9,438 nucleotides of DNA from an uncultured Clostridia bacterium (lineage in GTDB: Bacteria; Bacillota; Clostridia; Oscillospirales; Ruminococcaceae). The translations under genes and the position numbers were made by a program. This document shows positions 5,889 to 9,438 of this stretch, piece by piece; position 1 is the first letter of the stretch, and each line of letters starts with the position of its first letter. The DNA is taken from positions 1-9,438 of the forward strand of contig CALLQM010000442.1 of the NCBI GenBank assembly GCA_938014855.1. Reading direction: 5' to 3'. The notes below the pieces were generated by a model that saw only the letters and a program-made list of their open reading frames with translations, was not told where the DNA came from and made no database searches.

Positions 5889-5918
5889 ATTATATCACAA
5901 TTGCATGGAAATCGTAAA
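5889..5918 (-). promoter_or_regulatory. Extended -10 sigma-A promoter for the helicase gene
   Basis: On the minus strand a perfect TATAAT (5889-5894) is preceded by TGA, an extended -10 element, and by TTTACG (5913-5918) at 18 bases. Predicted start is near 5882. Confidence 0.75.
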
Positions 5919-5967
5919 GAGTTCAATTCGCTGCCTGCCTATGAAAGCAGTTTCTATAATGCAAAAA

Positions 5968-6046
5968 TGCAGATTTTATTCCAATCGGGGTGGTATCCAA
6001 ACCCCGCCGCGGTTATAATAAATTCTATGCGCGGGGATTTTCTGCA
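5968..6046. repeat. GC-rich palindromic island in the divergent intergenic region
   Basis: The gap 5766-6147 is mostly accounted for by the helicase leader and promoter on one side and the cinA promoter on the other. Between them CGGGGT (5986-5991) can pair with ACCCCG (6001-6006). The C-rich segment CCCCGC (6002-6007) can instead pair with GCGGGG (6031-6036), so the two folds exclude each other. TGCAGA (5968-5973) and TCTGCA (6041-6046) enclose the block as a further inverted pair. No protein gene is supported here. It could be a small RNA, a protein-binding site or a decayed palindromic repeat. Confidence 0.4.
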
Positions 6047-6077
6047 AATTTTCTATGACTCTGTGCATAAGGATGTT

Positions 6078-6106
6078 TTTAAAAGTTTTGCCTGATATGG
6101 TATAAT
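6078..6106 (+). promoter_or_regulatory. Sigma-A promoter of the cinA-glycosylase-luxS operon
   Basis: TTTAAA (6078-6083) and a perfect TATAAT (6101-6106) are 17 bases apart, with a TGG extended -10 element. Start would be near 6113, leaving a short leader of about 35 bases. I see no SAM or SAH riboswitch in it. Confidence 0.8.
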
Positions 6107-6147
6107 AAATACGGCAAAAACCGGAAAAGAAATGGAGCGAACGAACT

Positions 6148-7404
6148 ATGAAAGATTCAGCTGAAATCCTCTGTATCGGAACGGAAATTCTGCTGGGAAA
6201 CATTGTAAATACCAATTCGGCAGTGATTTCTCGCGGACTTGCCGACATCGGCATTGATATGTTTCATCATACAGTTGTGGGGGATAATCCGGAGCGTTTA
6301 AAACAGGCGCTGGATATTGCGTTTTCACGCAACAACCTTGTAATTACGACCGGAGGTCTCGGACCTACTTATGATGATTTGAGTAAAGAAACCATTGCCT
6401 CTTATTTTGATATGCCGCTGGAAATGCATCAGCCATCTGTGGAATATATCAAAGGATTTTTTGCAAAAATGGGTCGTGAAATGACCGAAAACAATCTCAA
6501 GCAGGCGATGATGCCAAAAGGCTGTATCGTGCTGGAAAATCATAACGGAACCGCACCGGGTGCGATTTTGGAAAAGGACGGCAAGGCTGCTGTGATACTG
6601 CCGGGACCGCCGCGCGAAATGGAGCCGATGTTTGAGCAGCAGGTTCTGCCCTGGCTGATGAAACGCTCTCATCAAATATTTCGGTCTCATTGCATTTACT
6701 TTTTTGGAATCGGCGAAAGCGCGCTCGAATATAAACTGCGCGAAAAAATGAAAGCCATGAAGAATCCGACACTTGCGCCTTATGCCAAAGACGGCGAAGT
6801 GATGCTGCGTGTGACCGCCTGCGCCAAAACCGAAGAAGAAGCGGAAAGCTTGATGCAGCCGGTGATTGACGACTTAAAACAGCAGTTCCCCGATTTGATT
6901 TACGGCATCGATGTGGACAATCTTCAGACAGCGGTGGTGCAGGAACTCAAGCAAAAAGGACTAAAACTTGCCACCGCAGAAAGCTGTACAGGCGGTTACA
7001 TCTCCAAGCGTATCACCGATATTGCTGGCAGTTCGCAGGTTTTTGATTGTGGAGTAACCAGCTATGCCAATGAAATCAAGGAACGGATTTTGGGTGTAAA
7101 GCACGAGACCTTGCAAACATACGGAGCAGTTTCTCCTCAGACCGCGCGCGAAATGGCGGACGGTGTACGAAGAATTTCGGGGGCAGACATTGGCGTTTCG
7201 ACCACCGGAATTGCCGGACCTGGCGGCGGCAGTGATGAAAAACCGGTGGGACTGGTGTATGTTGGAGTCAGCAGTGCTTGGCACAACGACGTGATAAAAC
7301 TAAATTTGGGACGCGGCTATACGGATGAACGGGATATCATCCGCTATGTGGCGGCATCGCATGCGCTTTCTCAAGCGCTCATAACTGCGCGGATGAAAGA
7401 ATGA
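6148..7404 (+). CDS. cinA: CinA family protein (NMN amidohydrolase / MoCF-like)
   Basis: A full-length, two-domain CinA of 418 residues. The N-terminal half is the molybdopterin-binding-like (COG1058) domain, with EILCIGTEILLGNIVNTNS (6-24), the TTGGLGPTYDD loop (68-78) and LPGPPREM (151-158); such domains can act as ADP-ribose-type pyrophosphatases. The C-terminal half (about 262-418) is the PncC domain that deamidates nicotinamide mononucleotide to recycle it into NAD. It has AESCTGG (277-283) with the catalytic serine 279, and STTGIAGPGGG (351-361). No key residue is missing. In many Firmicutes cinA is next to recA; it is not here. The start has GGAG at 6134-6137, 10 bases upstream. The stop codon overlaps the next start (ATGA), so the glycosylase is translationally coupled. 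Confidence 0.95.
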   Translation: MKDSAEILCIGTEILLGNIVNTNSAVISRGLADIGIDMFHHTVVGDNPERLKQALDIAFSRNNLVITTGGLGPTYDDLSKETIASYFDMPLEMHQPSVEYIKGFFAKMGREMTENNLKQAMMPKGCIVLENHNGTAPGAILEKDGKAAVILPGPPREMEPMFEQQVLPWLMKRSHQIFRSHCIYFFGIGESALEYKLREKMKAMKNPTLAPYAKDGEVMLRVTACAKTEEEAESLMQPVIDDLKQQFPDLIYGIDVDNLQTAVVQELKQKGLKLATAESCTGGYISKRITDIAGSSQVFDCGVTSYANEIKERILGVKHETLQTYGAVSPQTAREMADGVRRISGADIGVSTTGIAGPGGGSDEKPVGLVYVGVSSAWHNDVIKLNLGRGYTDERDIIRYVAASHALSQALITARMKE

Positions 7405-7925
7405 GCGGCTTAAAAAAGAAACCCGAACACATCATTCATCAGATTGCACCGGTGTTTGATGAACGCTCTCGCGTGCTGATACTGGGAACGATGCCATCGC
7501 CCAAATCGCGGGAACTGGGGTTTTATTACGGACACCCGCAAAACCGATTTTGGCGCGTAATGGCGCAGCTTTTCCAAAGCCCGTTCCCGCAGACAACCGA
7601 AGAAAAACGTGCGCTCATGCTGGAAAACCGCATTGCACTTTGGGATGTGCTTCATGCCTGCACGATTGAAGGTGCGGGCGATGCCAGTATTCGCAATGCA
7701 GAGCTGAACGATATCGCCCCGATTCTGCATGCGGCGGATATTCAAGCCATCTTTACGACCGGTACAAAAGCATTTGCGCTGTATAATCGACATATCCACC
7801 CTGTTGTGGGCAGGGAAGCGATCCTGCTCCCTTCCACTAGTCCGGCAAACTGTGCGCAGTCGCTGGATGACCTTTGTAATCGGTATGCAGTTATTTTAAC
7901 CTACTTGGAGGAAGAACATGAATAA
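7401..7925 (+). CDS. DNA-deoxyinosine glycosylase (uracil-DNA glycosylase superfamily, family 6)
   Basis: A 174-residue cytoplasmic base-excision repair enzyme. The motif LILGTMPSPKS (27-37), followed by GFYYGHPQNRFWRV (40-53), then ALWDVLHAC (79-87) and LPSTSPAN (143-150), is the signature of the hypoxanthine-DNA glycosylase (HDG, family 6) branch, which removes hypoxanthine from deaminated adenine and shows little or no uracil activity. Assignment rests on motif memory; a broader Mug-like specificity is possible. It starts four bases before the end of cinA and ends eight bases inside luxS. With no separate promoter and only a weak Shine-Dalgarno sequence (GGATGAAAGA just upstream), translation likely depends on coupling to cinA. 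Confidence 0.88.
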   Translation: MSGLKKKPEHIIHQIAPVFDERSRVLILGTMPSPKSRELGFYYGHPQNRFWRVMAQLFQSPFPQTTEEKRALMLENRIALWDVLHACTIEGAGDASIRNAELNDIAPILHAADIQAIFTTGTKAFALYNRHIHPVVGREAILLPSTSPANCAQSLDDLCNRYAVILTYLEEEHE

Positions 7926-8379
7926 AATTGCAAGTTTTTGCGTTGACCATACAAAATTAATGCCCGGGATTTATGTTTCCCGTATCGACGGCGATGTTGT
8001 AACATATGATATTCGGATGCGCAGACCCAACTGCGGGGATTATCTGCAAAATCCGGTTATGCATACGTTTGAGCATCTGTTTGCCACCTATGCACGCAAC
8101 AGTGCGTTTACGGACAGCATTGTCTATGTCGGTCCAATGGGATGCCGTACCGGATTTTATTTATTGGTGCGCGACAAAATGACCCATGAACAAGTAATCA
8201 AACTCTTGCAGGAAACGTTTGCGTTTATTGCCGCTTATGAGGGCGAAGTTCCCGGAACTGCCGAAGCAGAATGCGGCAACTGCCATGAGCACGACTTGGA
8301 AGGAGCAAAGAGGGAAGCCGCTCAAATGGGAACGGTCATTCAAAACTGGACTCCGGAAAAGATGCAGTACAACGCTTAA
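7918..8379 (+). CDS. luxS: S-ribosylhomocysteine lyase LuxS
   Basis: Cleaves S-ribosylhomocysteine to homocysteine and DPD, the precursor of autoinducer-2, in the activated methyl cycle. The 153-residue length is normal. Metal ligands are His49 and His53 in HTFEH with Glu52 between them, and Cys119 in ECGNCHEHDL. The catalytic cysteine is Cys76 in PMGCRTGFY. All key residues are present, so it should be active. The start at 7918 has a good GGAGG (7907-7911), 6 bases upstream, inside the glycosylase gene, and the two reading frames overlap by 8 bases. No nucleosidase (mtn/pfs), metK or cysteine-synthesis gene is next to it, unlike many luxS loci. A strong terminator ends the operon. Confidence 0.97.
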   Translation: MNKIASFCVDHTKLMPGIYVSRIDGDVVTYDIRMRRPNCGDYLQNPVMHTFEHLFATYARNSAFTDSIVYVGPMGCRTGFYLLVRDKMTHEQVIKLLQETFAFIAAYEGEVPGTAEAECGNCHEHDLEGAKREAAQMGTVIQNWTPEKMQYNA

Positions 8380-8392
8380 TAATTAGGGATTC

Positions 8393-8428
8393 AAAAAGGC
8401 TGTTCGGCGATTGCCGAACAGCCTTTTT
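8393..8428. terminator. Bidirectional terminator between luxS and prfC
   Basis: AAAAAGGCTGTTCGGC (8393-8408) pairs perfectly with GCCGAACAGCCTTTTT (8413-8428) over a GATT loop, a 16-base-pair stem. The stem's own A/T ends supply the U-tract for either strand. It lies 14 bases after luxS and 10 bases from the end of prfC. Confidence 0.95.
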
Positions 8429-8437
8429 CTGCTTTTG

Positions 8438-9438
8438 TTACCAGCGTCCAAACTCGTTGAGACGCAGATCGGGGTTCTTTTCCAAAGCCCAGCGAATGTT
8501 CCATTCATTGGTGAACAGCATCAAAAAATGATCTTTAAAATCTTGAACGATTTTGGTATCAGAGGTAATATCGAGCTTTTTAAGGTCGCTTTCCTCATAC
8601 TTGTTGTCGATCCAACGGATGTATTGATAAGGCAGACCCTCTTGACGAATCTCGACGTTGTACTCATTTTTTAACCGATATTCAAAAATATCAAATTGTA
8701 GAACGCCGACTACACCGACATAAATTTCTTCCAGTCCTGTCATGGGCTCATGAAAGACTTGAATGGCACCTTCCTGCGCGATCTGAGATGTTCCTTTTGC
8801 AAACTGCTTACGCTTTAAGGTGTCCACTTGAATGACGCGTGCAAAATGTTCCGGCGCAAACGTTGGAATATCGGCAAACTGGATTTTTTCACCGGGCAGA
8901 CAGATAGTATCGCCAATTGAAAAAATACCGGGGTCAAAAACACCGATGATATCGCCTGCATAAGCTTCTTCAACGATTTCGCGCTCCTGTGCCATGAGCT
9001 GCTGGGGCTGGGAAAGTTTGATTTTCTTGTTGCCCTGCACATGCCAAACTTCCATGCCTTTTTCAAATTTACCTGAGCAGATGCGCATAAACGCAATACG
9101 GTCACGGTGCGCTTTGTTCATGTTTGCCTGAATTTTAAACACGAACGCGGTAAAATTGGGGTTAAACGGATCCACCAATTCTTCTCCTGCCTGACGCGCA
9201 AGCGGTGGAGAAGTCAGCTTTAAAAAGTCTTCAAGAAACGGTTCGACACCAAAATTGGTAAGTGCGGAACCAAAAAAGACCGGGGACAATTTTCCGCATT
9301 GTACGGCGTCCATATCAAATTCATAACTTGCGCCGTCGAGCAGTTCAATGTCATCGGAAAGCTGCTGATTGAGCTGTTCGCCCAGCAAGTCGTCCAATTG
9401 TGGATCACCGGGCTGAAACGCTTCTTTTTCTACCGCAC
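8438..9438 (-). CDS. prfC: Peptide chain release factor 3 (RF3), partial (N-terminus beyond window)
   Basis: A translational GTPase that recycles RF1/RF2 from the ribosome after peptide release. The frame stays open to the window edge (…AVEKEAFQPGDPQ before the TTG at 9397), so TTG 9397 is not a true start. About 332 residues are visible of the roughly 530 of a full RF3: the end of the GTPase domain plus domains II and III. Recognisable RF3 stretches include GASYEFD, KLSPVFFGSALTNFGVEP (with the G5-like GSAL), FVFKIQANMNKAHRDRIAFM, EEAYAGDIIGVFDPG, FAPEHFARV and VGVLQFDIFEYRLKNEYNVE. GTP-binding motifs G1-G4 lie outside. The C-terminus is normal (RLNEFGRW, then TAA). It converges on luxS through the shared terminator. 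Confidence 0.95.
   Translation of the reverse strand, partial: AVEKEAFQPGDPQLDDLLGEQLNQQLSDDIELLDGASYEFDMDAVQCGKLSPVFFGSALTNFGVEPFLEDFLKLTSPPLARQAGEELVDPFNPNFTAFVFKIQANMNKAHRDRIAFMRICSGKFEKGMEVWHVQGNKKIKLSQPQQLMAQEREIVEEAYAGDIIGVFDPGIFSIGDTICLPGEKIQFADIPTFAPEHFARVIQVDTLKRKQFAKGTSQIAQEGAIQVFHEPMTGLEEIYVGVVGVLQFDIFEYRLKNEYNVEIRQEGLPYQYIRWIDNKYEESDLKKLDITSDTKIVQDFKDHFLMLFTNEWNIRWALEKNPDLRLNEFGRW

Noticed and set aside
5976..6254. 92-codon minus-strand frame through the palindromic island and the start of cinA
   Set aside because: It overlaps the cinA start and promoter and has no ribosome binding site; its symmetrical RGG/PPR residues simply reflect the DNA palindrome.
9220..9408. Alternative minus-strand frame, and the TTG at 9397 as an RF3 start
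   Set aside because: RF3 similarity continues to the window edge in the main frame, so the gene is cut by the window rather than starting at 9397, and the other frame is a shadow.

Overview
The window looks like chromosomal backbone from a Gram-positive anaerobe of the Clostridia, perhaps an Oscillospirales/Ruminococcaceae relative. That placement is an inference. It rests on strong AGGAGG-type ribosome binding sites, near-consensus sigma-A promoters, a small low-potential ferredoxin, an orphan ECF vitamin-uptake S component, LuxS, and compact genes separated by clear hairpin terminators. No IS element, phage gene, tRNA, rRNA or CRISPR array is visible. The window starts inside a ferredoxin gene and ends inside prfC (release factor 3); both are on the minus strand and both are partial.

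Layout. Bases 1-1512 are read on the minus strand: the 5' part of a [4Fe-4S] ferredoxin gene, an ECF S-component gene with its own promoter and terminator, and an unrecognised 137-residue protein. A divergent promoter pair at 1559-1686 separates these from a plus-strand block. That block holds an alpha/beta hydrolase (1815-2558), a divergent PRPP synthetase (2712-3863) behind a perfect TTGACA-N17-TATAAT promoter, and a small protein at 4086-4586. The small protein is a free-standing, catalytically dead GGDEF-like module. A bidirectional terminator at 4591-4623 separates it from a convergent DEAD-box RNA helicase gene (5765 to 4629, minus).

A second divergent intergenic region (5766-6147) holds the helicase promoter with a structured leader of roughly 115 bases, a GC-rich palindromic island, and the cinA promoter. 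From 6148 a tight plus-strand operon runs cinA, a family-6 (hypoxanthine) DNA glycosylase, luxS. Its junctions overlap by 4 and 8 bases, and it ends at a strong bidirectional hairpin (8393-8428) shared with the convergent prfC.

How the genes work together. The last operon joins an NMN deamidase/pyrophosphatase-type protein (CinA), a repair enzyme for deaminated bases, and the S-ribosylhomocysteine lyase of the activated methyl cycle. These are all clean-up or salvage activities. PRPP synthetase feeds nucleotide, NAD, His and Trp synthesis, and the ECF component probably imports a vitamin. I see no dramatic new multi-gene system. The items most worth a second look are the stand-alone degenerate GGDEF module with tandem Spo0A-box-like repeats at its likely promoter, the PRPP synthetase with altered active-site motifs, the cinA-glycosylase-luxS coupling, and the palindromic island at 5968-6046.
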